Shown here: positions 1 through 7,431 of the stretch, piece after piece | How positions within the stretch are numbered: position 1 is the stretch's first letter | How the letters are laid out: each line of letters opens with the position of its first letter | From: Anaerolineaceae bacterium UBA2260 | Lineage (GTDB): Bacteria; Chloroflexota; Anaerolineae; Anaerolineales; Anaerolineaceae | DNA: 27,032 nt | Assembly: GCA_002347485.1 (NCBI GenBank) | Contig: DDXM01000007.1 | Location: 1 to 27,032, forward strand | Reading direction: 5' to 3' | The notes under the pieces: model-generated | Told to the model about the DNA's origin: nothing | The model's database searches: none | What the model saw: only the letters and a program-made list of their open reading frames with translations | Translations under genes and position numbers: made by a program

Positions 1-429
1 GATGATGTTGTGCATCGCCCACACGGTTTCACCAATGGGGGTGGTGGGGTCGGGGCGGTGGCAGTAAAGCAGGTCAACGTAGTCCAGGTCAAGCCGCTTT
101 AACGACCCATTGATTCCTTCGATCAGGCGTTTGCGGTTCAGCGTGTTCTTTTCGTTGATCCCATCAAAAAGACCCCAAAACAATTTTGTTGATACCAGGT
201 AACTGCTTCGGCGCCAGCCAAGTTTTTTCAAGGCGTAGCCCATCACCTCTTCGGATCTACCACCCGCGTAAACCTCGGCGTTATCGAAAAAATTTACCCC
301 GGACTCATAAGCGGCAGCCATACAATCCACCGCGGCTTCATTGCCTACCTGGTTGTGAAATGTAACCCACGAGCCCAAGGACAAAACGCTCACCTGGAGC
401 CCTGTCTTTCCTAGAAATCGATATTCCAT
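1..429 (-). CDS. Aldo/keto reductase, N-terminal part (cut by window edge)
   Basis: An NAD(P)H-dependent oxidoreductase of the aldo/keto reductase superfamily, closest in style to the voltage-gated potassium channel beta-subunit/YghZ-like branch. The start ATG lies at 427-429 behind a strong GGAGG ribosome binding site, and 143 residues are visible before the window ends. The protein opens MEYRFLGKTGLQVS, typical of the family. The usual catalytic tetrad can be seen: Asp in NFFDNAE, Tyr in EVYAGG, Lys in VSTKLFW and His in LLYCHRPD. The physiological substrate cannot be deduced. It diverges from the YdeI-like gene starting near 499. The missing C-terminal part should hold the cofactor-binding residues. 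Confidence 0.9.
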   Translation of the reverse strand, partial: MEYRFLGKTGLQVSVLSLGSWVTFHNQVGNEAAVDCMAAAYESGVNFFDNAEVYAGGRSEEVMGYALKKLGWRRSSYLVSTKLFWGLFDGINEKNTLNRKRLIEGINGSLKRLDLDYVDLLYCHRPDPTTPIGETVWAMHNII

Positions 430-498
430 AGTAAATTTCCTCCAGCGTATAATTGTTTTACTATTGTATCATCACCTATTATTGAACAGGGATTGACA

Positions 499-1056
499 GT
501 GACGATGGAAACACTTCAAGTGGGAACGCTAGCGGAGTGGCACGGTTGGCTGGTGGAAAATCATACCCATACGCGCGAAGTGTGGTTGATCTATGATAAA
601 GATCAACCCGGCTTACGGTACGAGGAAAGCGTTGAGGAGGCTTTATGCTTCGGCTGGGTGGATAGCCTGATCAACCATATCGACGAGCGTCACCACGCTC
701 GTAAATTCACACCGCGTAAACCTGGCAGTAAATGGTCTGCGTTGAATATCAGCCGCGCAGAGCGCATGATCGCGCAGGGACGCATGACCGAAGCCGGACG
801 ACGCTTGTTCGAAGAGGGGAAAGCAAGTGTGGATCCCAAAGCGACCTCCCGTAAAGAGTTAATGGAAGCCTGGCGGGATGAGTTGTTGGAAAGGATGGAT
901 GCTCAAACCAAAGCGCTGTTTACCGCCCTGCCGCCATCACTGCAACGGCAATATGCCGGATGGGTGATGAGTGCGAAAATGGAGGAGACCCGTCACAAGC
1001 GACTGGCGGAACTCAGCTCAACGCTGGCAAAAGGCGAGCGATTGGGATTGAAATAA
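499..1056 (+). CDS. YdeI/OmpD-associated (OmdA-like) family protein
   Basis: About 185 residues matching the YdeI/OmdA family, whose signature CFGWVDSLI is present near residue 50, together with the basic stretch KFTPRKPGSKWSALN that follows it in this family. Molecular function is not established; members have been linked to outer-membrane protein effects and peptide resistance in enterobacteria, which cannot apply literally in a bacterium of this type. The C-terminal half carries the helical region EMEETRHKR-like seen in homologues. Start choice: TTG 493, GTG 499 and ATG 505 are all in frame; the only Shine-Dalgarno-like run (AGGGA, 488-492) is best spaced for GTG 499. It stands alone between divergent and convergent neighbours. 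Confidence 0.8.
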   Translation: MTMETLQVGTLAEWHGWLVENHTHTREVWLIYDKDQPGLRYEESVEEALCFGWVDSLINHIDERHHARKFTPRKPGSKWSALNISRAERMIAQGRMTEAGRRLFEEGKASVDPKATSRKELMEAWRDELLERMDAQTKALFTALPPSLQRQYAGWVMSAKMEETRHKRLAELSSTLAKGERLGLK

Positions 1057-1080
1057 CCCACCGAGTTTGAAAAATCAAGT

Positions 1081-1707
1081 TCAAGTAATTATTTCCAGCA
1101 ACTGGTTCACATCGCTCACCAGGTAATCCGGCTGGTAACCCGCCAGAGCGTTGCCATCAGCAAACCCCCAGGTCACCGCGGCGCAGGGTATGCCCGCTTT
1201 GCGCGCCGCCTGGATATCGCGGATCTCGTCGCCGATGCTGAGCGCTTCCTCGGGCTTGACACCCGCCAGGCGCAGTGCTTTACGCAGCCTGGGTGCCTTA
1301 CCCAGCAGCCCGCTCTGGCATTCGTAAATGGTGAAAAGCTGGCTTAATTCCTCGCCGAGCACAGCCTGGATATTGCGCAGGGCATTGGAGGAAACCACTG
1401 CCAGCTGCATCCCGCACGCGGCGATCTCGCGGATAACTTTATCGATACCCGTGAACAAGAAAATGGTTTCGATATTCTTGTACAACAACCGCTGCGATTC
1501 CCGGGTCATCAGGGAGAGTTTCCAAAGTGGTATTTTGTACATTTTTATGATCTTCGCCGGGCTGAAGCTGCGCAGCAGCGGGATTTCGCTCCTGTCCAGG
1601 TGGGGGGTGCCGAACTTATCCGACAACTCGTCCATGATGCTCAAGGTGAAGGGCAGTGTGTCGGCCAGGGTTCCGTCAAAGTCAAAAATTACAAGTTTAG
1701 GTGCCAT
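1081..1707 (-). CDS. HAD-superfamily hydrolase, phosphoglycolate-phosphatase-like
   Basis: A soluble haloacid dehalogenase superfamily phosphatase of 208 residues (subfamily I cap between motifs I and II). Motif I is FDFDGTLAD close to the N terminus with both aspartates; motif II is VVSSNA; the motif III lysine probably lies in GKAPRLRKAL; motif IV is GDEIRDIQAARKAGI. The tail AVTWGFADGNAL is typical of Gph-like members. The substrate is unknown. Start: ATG 1716 is abutted by the GGCGG run and has no room for a Shine-Dalgarno, so the in-frame ATG 1707 (MAPKLVIFDF) is preferred. It ends convergently with the YdeI-like gene, 24 bases apart. Confidence 0.85.
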   Translation of the reverse strand: MAPKLVIFDFDGTLADTLPFTLSIMDELSDKFGTPHLDRSEIPLLRSFSPAKIIKMYKIPLWKLSLMTRESQRLLYKNIETIFLFTGIDKVIREIAACGMQLAVVSSNALRNIQAVLGEELSQLFTIYECQSGLLGKAPRLRKALRLAGVKPEEALSIGDEIRDIQAARKAGIPCAAVTWGFADGNALAGYQPDYLVSDVNQLLEIIT

Positions 1708-1828
1708 ACATTTCATCCGCCTATTATACCGGGTAGTTAAACATTCCTTATCTATACCAAATCTTCACTAAATCTTCATACAATTCCAGTATCTTTGGCT
1801 TATAGAAAGGCAAAAGGGATTATTGAAA

Positions 1829-2740
1829 ATGAAGCAAAATAAGCAAATCAAGAACTGGTGGATCGACGCGCTTATGTTCGTCGGTTACCTGTTCTGTTTT
1901 TACCTCGAATTTACCGGGGTTATCGGGCATGAATGGCTGGGTGTTGGTATTGGAATTCTGGCTATCATGCACACCTGGTTGCATTGGGATTGGGTGGTAT
2001 TGGTGACACGCCGTTTTTTTAGCTGCGCTGGCGCTCGCAGCCGCTGGTATTACCTTGTCGACATTCTCATTCTTATTGGTTTTGTCGTCATTCTCGAGAC
2101 TGGACTGGTCATTTCCACCTGGCTGAATCTTGACCTCCTGAACTATGTCACCTGGCTTGATATTCACCTTTATGCATCATACGCCACCCTGGCGCTTTTG
2201 GTGTTGAAGGTGGGAATTCACTGGCACTGGGTAATTAACATCACCGGCAGGATCTTCGGTACGCAAAAGAGACCAGCGTCCATAGGAGGACTCACTCCGC
2301 TTCCTGTTCCAGACAGGGTTGATAAGGGTGTGGTCGACCGGCGGCGATTTATCGGGCTGATGGGGGTGGTTGGGGTTGGCTCTCTTCTGGCGGTCATCAA
2401 CGTTGTCCGCGAAAACTCGATCTTCACCGATACCGGTAACAGCAACGTCTCTGCGATGGACGTTACGGAGACAATGAGCGCCGGCCAGTCAACAATAGTT
2501 GAACCTGCAACGCCGCCCGCTACCGATGCTGCAGAAAAGGCGGCTGTAACATCGGAGAGTGACACAACCACGCCGATGATTGAAACCACAGCAACCGCCC
2601 AGCCGACAATGGTACCGACCCAGGCTGACGTGGCTGCCTGCCAGGTCCGCTGCCCCAAGGGGTGTTCCTTCCCCGGACGTTGCCGGCGTTACGAGGATCA
2701 GAACAGCAACGGTCTGTGTGACCTGGGTGAATGCCTGTAA
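1829..2740 (+). CDS. DUF4405 membrane protein with twin-arginine segment and Cys-rich C-terminal tail
   Basis: A 303-residue membrane protein. Residues 1-145 form a DUF4405-type cytochrome-b-like bundle of about four helices with conserved histidines (H34, H48, H52, H113, H131, H133), which could ligate haem. Residues 170-192 contain DRRRFIG followed by a hydrophobic stretch, resembling an internal twin-arginine signal. A Ser/Thr/Ala-rich linker (about 205-268) leads to a tail with six cysteines (C271, C275, C279, C285, C297, C302) and a DQNSNGLCD loop that resembles the Asp/Asn-Gly loop next to Fe-S ligands in some anaerobe electron-transfer proteins. Haem and Fe-S binding are inferred. ATG 1829 is preferred over TTG 1823 because AAAAGGGA lies 10 bases upstream. 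Confidence 0.75.
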   Translation: MKQNKQIKNWWIDALMFVGYLFCFYLEFTGVIGHEWLGVGIGILAIMHTWLHWDWVVLVTRRFFSCAGARSRWYYLVDILILIGFVVILETGLVISTWLNLDLLNYVTWLDIHLYASYATLALLVLKVGIHWHWVINITGRIFGTQKRPASIGGLTPLPVPDRVDKGVVDRRRFIGLMGVVGVGSLLAVINVVRENSIFTDTGNSNVSAMDVTETMSAGQSTIVEPATPPATDAAEKAAVTSESDTTTPMIETTATAQPTMVPTQADVAACQVRCPKGCSFPGRCRRYEDQNSNGLCDLGECL

Positions 2741-2789
2741 ACCGTTTGATGTTTTGTCACGTTCCTCATCCATTCCCGGATCAGCCGTC

Positions 2790-2818
2790 TTGACCGATCC
2801 ACCGTTTTGACCTACCAT
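2790..2818 (+). promoter_or_regulatory. Candidate sigma-70-type promoter for the ABC exporter gene
   Basis: TTGACC at 2790-2795 and TACCAT at 2813-2818 are separated by exactly 17 bases, and the ABC gene begins 26 bases after the -10. The -35 is good and the -10 is moderate (four of six). No other signal lies in this 103-base gap apart from the ribosome binding site GGAAGGA at 2830-2836. Confidence 0.35.
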
Positions 2819-2843
2819 TGATAAACACGGAAGGAATTTATCG

Positions 2844-4742
2844 ATGCATGGAGTACGACGCTGGGCGAACACTGAAGACACAAAATTTACCCTTAGCTGG
2901 CCGTTGATCAAGCGGGTCTATAGTTACGCGAAGCCGTACCGGTCCAGCCTGGCGGGCATCCTGCTGATCATCCTGATGACGTCAGGGTTGCACCTGTTGA
3001 ATCCACTCATCATGCGCGAGATGATTGACCGGACCATACCTTCAGGGGATACACGGCGGTTGATCCTGCTGGCTGTGGCGTTGTTGGTGATGGCGCTGCT
3101 GAGCAACGGTCTGCATGTGGTGCAGCGCTGGTTGAGCTCGGCGGTGGGTGAGGGGGTCATCAGCGACCTTCGGGTAGCGCTCTACGCGCACTTGCAACGT
3201 ATGTCACTGCGTTTCTTTGTCAATTCCAGGGTTGGCGAGTTAATGAGCCGCTTGAACAATGATGTGGTCGGCGCGCAGAACGCGATCAGCAACACCATCG
3301 TTTCCGTGCTCTCTCAGTTAGCTCAGGTGGTGGCGGTGCTGGTGACGATGTTCATCCTTGAGTGGCGTTTAACCCTCATCAGCCTGGTGGTTGCGCCTTT
3401 ATTCCTGTTGGTGACGCGCAAACTGAGCGTTCTGCTGCGGGAGATCGTGCGCAAACAACTGGAAGCCAACGCCTCGATGAACGCATTAATGAATGAGACG
3501 CTCAATATCGGCGGTACGCTGCTGGTAAAACTTTTCGGCCGCCAGGGGATGGAAATTGAACGCTTCACCAGGCGCGCCAACCAGGTGAAAGATTACGGGA
3601 TCTCCCGCAATAGGACAGGCTCGGTTTTCATCGCGCTCAGTGGGTTGCTCGCAGCGGTTGGGACGGCGCTGGTTTATGGCCTGGGCGGGTATTTTGTGAT
3701 CAACGGTGTGTTCACCATAGGCACAATTGTGGCGTTCAGCGCGTACATGGTCAGTCTCTACAGCGCTGTGCAAGGACTTGCAAACGCCCCCGTGGAATTT
3801 GCCTCCTCGATGGTCAGCTTTGAACGCGTTTTTGAAGTGATCGACCTGCCCCAGGAGATCGTGGAAAAACCGGGCGCGGTGGAACTGGATTCGGTCAAAG
3901 GTGAGATCAGGTTCGACAATGTAACCTTTGCCTACGAAGCCGGGGATGAACAATTTCTCAGCGATGTGCGACGTTACGGCAGTATGGACAACGTGCCTAC
4001 CACGCTGTCAGAAGGAAACCGCGAACCGGAAGAGGAGCACCGTTCGCAGGCACGCGGAAACGCGCTGGAAGACGTCAGTTTTTGCGTGGAACCCGGGCAG
4101 TTGACCGCGCTGGTAGGACCCAGCGGGGCGGGGAAGACCACCCTTACCTATCTCATCCCGCGTTTGTATGACCCGACTCGCGGTAGGATTCTAATCGACG
4201 GCATTGACCTGAGGGATGTCACGATCGACTCACTCTCCCGGCAGATCGGCATGGTGACACAGGAGACCTTTCTTTTCCACGACACCATTCGTACCAACCT
4301 GCTTTACGCGCGCCTGGATGCCACACAACCAGAGATTGAAGACGCATGCCGCGCGGCGAACATTCATGATTTCATCAGCGAATTGCCCGACGGGTATGAC
4401 ACGGTGGTGGGCGAGCGGGGTTACCGGCTGAGCGGTGGTGAAAAACAGCGTTTATCAATCGCGCGGGTCATTCTCAAGGATCCGCGCATCCTGGTTTTGG
4501 ATGAAGCGACCAGCAGCCTGGATAGCGAGTCTGAGGCGTTGATCCAGGAGGCGTTGAGGCGGGTCATGCGTCAGCGCACCAGCATCGTCATCGCGCACCG
4601 CTTGAGCACCATCCTGGCTGCTGACCTGATCCTGGTGATTGACCGCGGAAGGGTGGTTGAGCAGGGGAACCACGCAGATCTGCTCAAACGAGCGGGTCTG
4701 TATGCCTCGCTGTATCACACTCAATTTCGCGGCAACGCGTAA
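2844..4742 (+). CDS. ABC exporter half-transporter (membrane domain fused to ATPase)
   Basis: A 632-residue MsbA/LmrA-type ABC exporter expected to work as a dimer in the cytoplasmic membrane. The N-terminal 330 residues hold about six membrane helices. The nucleotide-binding domain has Walker A GPSGAGKTT (about 424-432), Q-loop in TQETF, signature LSGGE (about 528), Walker B ILVLDEA and the switch histidine in IAHRLST. Odd point: about 45 hydrophilic residues (roughly 362-410) are inserted between the A-loop segment VTFAYEAG and the strand ALEDVSF. The exported substrate is unknown (lipid, drug or peptide). It is preceded by a good ribosome binding site and is a single transcription unit; its 3' end faces the lipoprotein operon. 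Confidence 0.92.
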   Translation: MHGVRRWANTEDTKFTLSWPLIKRVYSYAKPYRSSLAGILLIILMTSGLHLLNPLIMREMIDRTIPSGDTRRLILLAVALLVMALLSNGLHVVQRWLSSAVGEGVISDLRVALYAHLQRMSLRFFVNSRVGELMSRLNNDVVGAQNAISNTIVSVLSQLAQVVAVLVTMFILEWRLTLISLVVAPLFLLVTRKLSVLLREIVRKQLEANASMNALMNETLNIGGTLLVKLFGRQGMEIERFTRRANQVKDYGISRNRTGSVFIALSGLLAAVGTALVYGLGGYFVINGVFTIGTIVAFSAYMVSLYSAVQGLANAPVEFASSMVSFERVFEVIDLPQEIVEKPGAVELDSVKGEIRFDNVTFAYEAGDEQFLSDVRRYGSMDNVPTTLSEGNREPEEEHRSQARGNALEDVSFCVEPGQLTALVGPSGAGKTTLTYLIPRLYDPTRGRILIDGIDLRDVTIDSLSRQIGMVTQETFLFHDTIRTNLLYARLDATQPEIEDACRAANIHDFISELPDGYDTVVGERGYRLSGGEKQRLSIARVILKDPRILVLDEATSSLDSESEALIQEALRRVMRQRTSIVIAHRLSTILAADLILVIDRGRVVEQGNHADLLKRAGLYASLYHTQFRGNA

Positions 4743-4743
4743 A

Positions 4744-4781
4744 GGTAAAAAAACAATCCGGCTTATAAGCCGGACTGTTGT
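4744..4781 (-). terminator. Rho-independent terminator of the lipoprotein operon (possibly bidirectional)
   Basis: A perfect 18-base palindrome TCCGGCTTATAAGCCGGA lies at 4757-4774. Read on the minus strand it is followed within three bases by a run of seven T, giving a canonical intrinsic terminator for the operon that ends at 4800. It also sits just after the stop of the convergent ABC gene, where the T-run is missing, so activity in that direction would be weaker. Confidence 0.85.
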
Positions 4782-4799
4782 CATTACAAAGGCTTCGTT

Positions 4800-5693
4800 T
4801 TAATGGGGGATGAACTCTAAGTTGGTGGTAGTGCAGGCACCTTTAAGGTCATCCTGCGGGCAAATGTAGATCTCTGATTTCACCGTTTTCCAGGTCGGGT
4901 CGCTGGTGAACTCACCAGGCTGGCAGGTCGAAACGATCATGGTGGTGCCTTTGACGACCTCAGCCAGGACGGCGTATTTCACTCCTGCGCTCCATTGGGT
5001 GAAAGAATTGCTCTGATGCACAAATGGATCGGCGACACCTTCGAGGTAATTGCGGATACGAATAGATTGCAGCGACATGGTACCCGTGTTGGTGATGCTG
5101 AAATTCGCCGCCCAATTGGCACCGCACTGGGTCAATCCCACGTATTTCACAGTGAATTGTGGTGTTGGGGGGGGAGTCTTGGTGAAGGTTGGTAAAGGCG
5201 TTGGCACCGGGGTGAAAACCGGTAAAGTTTTTACGTCGCCCGAGAGCGAGGCAAACTCTCCCCATATCCAGCAGCCACCGGCTTCAGCTTCGGGAGCTTT
5301 TACAAAGAAATAGTCCCCGGCGGGGTTGATCGCGAGGACCTCGATGACAGAACCTGCAGCAAATGTCTTGATGTTGGGGAAATAAGTAGAAGCGCCGCGG
5401 CGGCAGTTTGTGCTACCGGTCAGGGTCACGGTTAAGATGGCCGTTGTGGGTGTTATCGTGGAAGTTGCGGTGGGTGGTGGCGGCGGTTCGGTTGGAGTGG
5501 AGGTTTCGGTTGGTGTGACAGCCGCGGTCTGCGTTTGACCAACACTATAGGCAACCGCGGTGAGCGTACCGGCGACGAGCGTTTTAAGTTCGTCTTCGGA
5601 GACCGGCGCGACCTTCGTGGGCAGACCCTGGCAGGAGGTTATCCCCAGGGCTAAAACACAACTTACGATCAGGATCAGTTTATGGGTTTTCAT
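4800..5693 (-). CDS. Secreted lipoprotein with Thr/Pro linker and SH3-like domain (copy 1)
   Basis: A 297-residue lipoprotein. The signal peptide ends in a lipobox ITSC with the lipidated Cys at residue 21. A Thr/Pro-rich linker (about 58-88) is followed by an SH3b-like module (about 90-155, with NCRRGASTYFPN and GCWIWGE), a second Pro-rich linker (about 158-178), and a C-terminal beta-rich domain starting FTVKYVGLTQCG that probably forms an immunoglobulin-like sandwich. The cysteine pairs may form disulfides. It is a clear paralogue of the gene just upstream (33 bases apart, same domain order). A role in surface binding is inference; no catalytic motif is visible. AAAGGA precedes the ATG. 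Confidence 0.8.
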   Translation of the reverse strand: MKTHKLILIVSCVLALGITSCQGLPTKVAPVSEDELKTLVAGTLTAVAYSVGQTQTAAVTPTETSTPTEPPPPPTATSTITPTTAILTVTLTGSTNCRRGASTYFPNIKTFAAGSVIEVLAINPAGDYFFVKAPEAEAGGCWIWGEFASLSGDVKTLPVFTPVPTPLPTFTKTPPPTPQFTVKYVGLTQCGANWAANFSITNTGTMSLQSIRIRNYLEGVADPFVHQSNSFTQWSAGVKYAVLAEVVKGTTMIVSTCQPGEFTSDPTWKTVKSEIYICPQDDLKGACTTTNLEFIPH

Positions 5694-5726
5694 TTTTTTC
5701 CTTTCCCTTTCATTCCCTAGACCTTT

Positions 5727-6656
5727 TCAGGGTGTGAACGTGATGGTTTTAGTAACGGACTCTCCTTTACGATCATCCTGGTGGAACATAGTGATCCTCG
5801 CGGTGAAGGAATGCCCGGCGGGATTGTAATTGAACTGACCAGAGTTAACACAGGCCACACGCGAGCTTTCACCGTATTGCAGATCTTCATGGGCGTTATC
5901 CAGGTCGAGGAAGCATTCGTCGGTTTGGGTATCTCTGAAAATATTTGAATCATGAACGTAACTTCGGTTGACCGAATTATCGGTCAGGATTACCCGTATC
6001 GAGCGAAAAATAACGCTGCCGGTGTTTTCCACGTATAAAACGATTCCGTAGTTTCCATTGCATGAGACAACTCTTTCATAACGCGCAATAAAATCAAGCG
6101 CGGCTGGCGTACCGGTGACCGTGACTATAGCGGGAGGTGAAACCATCGGCGTGATGACCGGCAGCAGGGACAGATTCCCAGTTACTGTGGTGTAAACCAG
6201 CGGGATCCAGCAGAATTGGCTGAAATTGTTCGGATCGCGAATAAAGTAAAAATCCTCAGCCGGGTCAAGCGCCATAACTTCCACCAACTGACCGCCCGTG
6301 ATGGTGACGAGCCTTTGATAAGCCCAACCGGGTCCTGCACGGCAATCCGTATCCTGGGGCAGCGTGAGCCATACGCCGGCCAGGGTTGGGGTTACGTTCG
6401 GCAATGAGGTATTCGTGGGAGTGAGGGTGGCAGGCGAGCCAGTTGTGGGGGCCGGCGTGGAGGTAGCGCTGGGGATAATAGCGGTCAGCGTGCCTGCAGC
6501 GCGCGTGGCAACCAGGCTGTCGGCGACAGCGGTTTGCACCATTGCCTGCTTGAGCTGCTGTTGGCTGCCCGGCAGGCCGCAAGCGCCAAGCGCAACGCCA
6601 CAAACCAGCAGCGCAGTGATCAAGGTCAGGGTTTTCGGCAAATTTCGTTTTTCCAT
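5727..6656 (-). CDS. Secreted lipoprotein with Thr/Pro linker and SH3-like domain (copy 2)
   Basis: A 309-residue lipoprotein paralogous to the next gene. The signal peptide MEKRNLPKTLTLITALLV runs to a lipobox LGAC, followed by a short linker with TSTPAPTTGS, an SH3b-like module (DCRAGPGWAYQRLVTI through FCWIPLVYT) and a C-terminal beta domain FIARYERVVSCNG with SVIFRSIRV, matching SLQSIRI of its paralogue. Two starts are in frame: GTG 6680, overlapping the preceding gene by 14 bases, and ATG 6656, 10 bases after that gene's stop. ATG 6656 gives the most normal short positively charged n-region and is preferred. Function is unknown. Confidence 0.8.
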   Translation of the reverse strand: MEKRNLPKTLTLITALLVCGVALGACGLPGSQQQLKQAMVQTAVADSLVATRAAGTLTAIIPSATSTPAPTTGSPATLTPTNTSLPNVTPTLAGVWLTLPQDTDCRAGPGWAYQRLVTITGGQLVEVMALDPAEDFYFIRDPNNFSQFCWIPLVYTTVTGNLSLLPVITPMVSPPAIVTVTGTPAALDFIARYERVVSCNGNYGIVLYVENTGSVIFRSIRVILTDNSVNRSYVHDSNIFRDTQTDECFLDLDNAHEDLQYGESSRVACVNSGQFNYNPAGHSFTARITMFHQDDRKGESVTKTITFTP

Positions 6657-6666
6657 GATATGTAAT

Positions 6667-7422
6667 TTAATCATACCCACTCAGGCGGATATTTTCAACA
6701 CGGGCGTTGTGTGTACTTTGAGCCGTGTCCTGAGAGTGCGAGTTCGCGTATGGGTGAAAAGGTTTAAAAGCGTTGACTGATACACGCACCATCCGCTCGC
6801 TCAGCGGGCTGATGAGGTACGCGCCGCTATTGCGGTGGAGCAGCGGAATTCTCCGATGTTTCGCAGCATAATGCTCGCGCGTCTCAACCGAAAGTTCGAT
6901 GTAGCTGTCCATGTCCTCCAACCACGTGGAGAAGATATGATCAAATGTATTGAAAAACTCTCGGCGGTAATCAGCAGTCACCGCCGCCAGGTTGCTGATC
7001 ACCCAGCATTTAGCAGTGAATTCCCAATCATAGGTCATCCCGATCAGGCGGTAATCAGAGGTGAGGTAAGGAAAAAAGGGGAATTGCCGGCAACTGACCG
7101 CCCTGAAATCGCGCTGGCACTCCGTGGAGCCCTTGCAAGCCAACAGGCGCAGATGCGGCGGGGTTTGCGCCATTAGTTGTTTCCGGTTGTTATCCTCTCC
7201 CGCGCATTCATCTCCGCGCCAAACATGCCAGAGATCGGTGTTCTTCCTGAGATACTGCCACTCAGACTGGTACGCTACTGGCACAGCGCTGCAGATATCA
7301 CAGCAGAAAGGGATACCGTGTGGGTTGTGCGGAGCGCACATCAAACCGCAATCGATCGGCGTCGTGGGGGAGTGGAAGGCGTCGTATATCGCCCGAAAGT
7401 CGACAGCAGGGGATAGCGGCAT
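6667..7422 (-). CDS. Uncharacterised Cys-rich cytoplasmic protein (YkgJ-like cysteine pattern)
   Basis: A 251-residue soluble protein without signal peptide or membrane segment. The N-terminal half holds nine cysteines: C25, C29, C40, C41, C44, C73, C96, C102 and C111, in patterns CGLMC, CCDIC and ECAG. This recalls YkgJ-type CxxCxxCC zinc/iron-chelating proteins but is not a clean match. Motifs QFPFFPYL and GMTYDWEFTAKCW also look conserved in character. It is the second gene of the MFS operon (9 bases after the MFS stop) and runs directly into the lipoproteins. Metal binding is inferred; the role is unknown. The last 50 residues are low in motif content. Confidence 0.65.
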   Translation of the reverse strand: MPLSPAVDFRAIYDAFHSPTTPIDCGLMCAPHNPHGIPFCCDICSAVPVAYQSEWQYLRKNTDLWHVWRGDECAGEDNNRKQLMAQTPPHLRLLACKGSTECQRDFRAVSCRQFPFFPYLTSDYRLIGMTYDWEFTAKCWVISNLAAVTADYRREFFNTFDHIFSTWLEDMDSYIELSVETREHYAAKHRRIPLLHRNSGAYLISPLSERMVRVSVNAFKPFHPYANSHSQDTAQSTHNARVENIRLSGYD

Positions 7423-7431
7423 TTGAGGTGG

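Noticed and set aside
1723..1728. Perfect minus-strand TATAAT before the HAD gene as a promoter
   Set aside because: It would start transcription within the presumed ribosome binding site or at the first ATG, and there is no -35 match at 16-18 bases.
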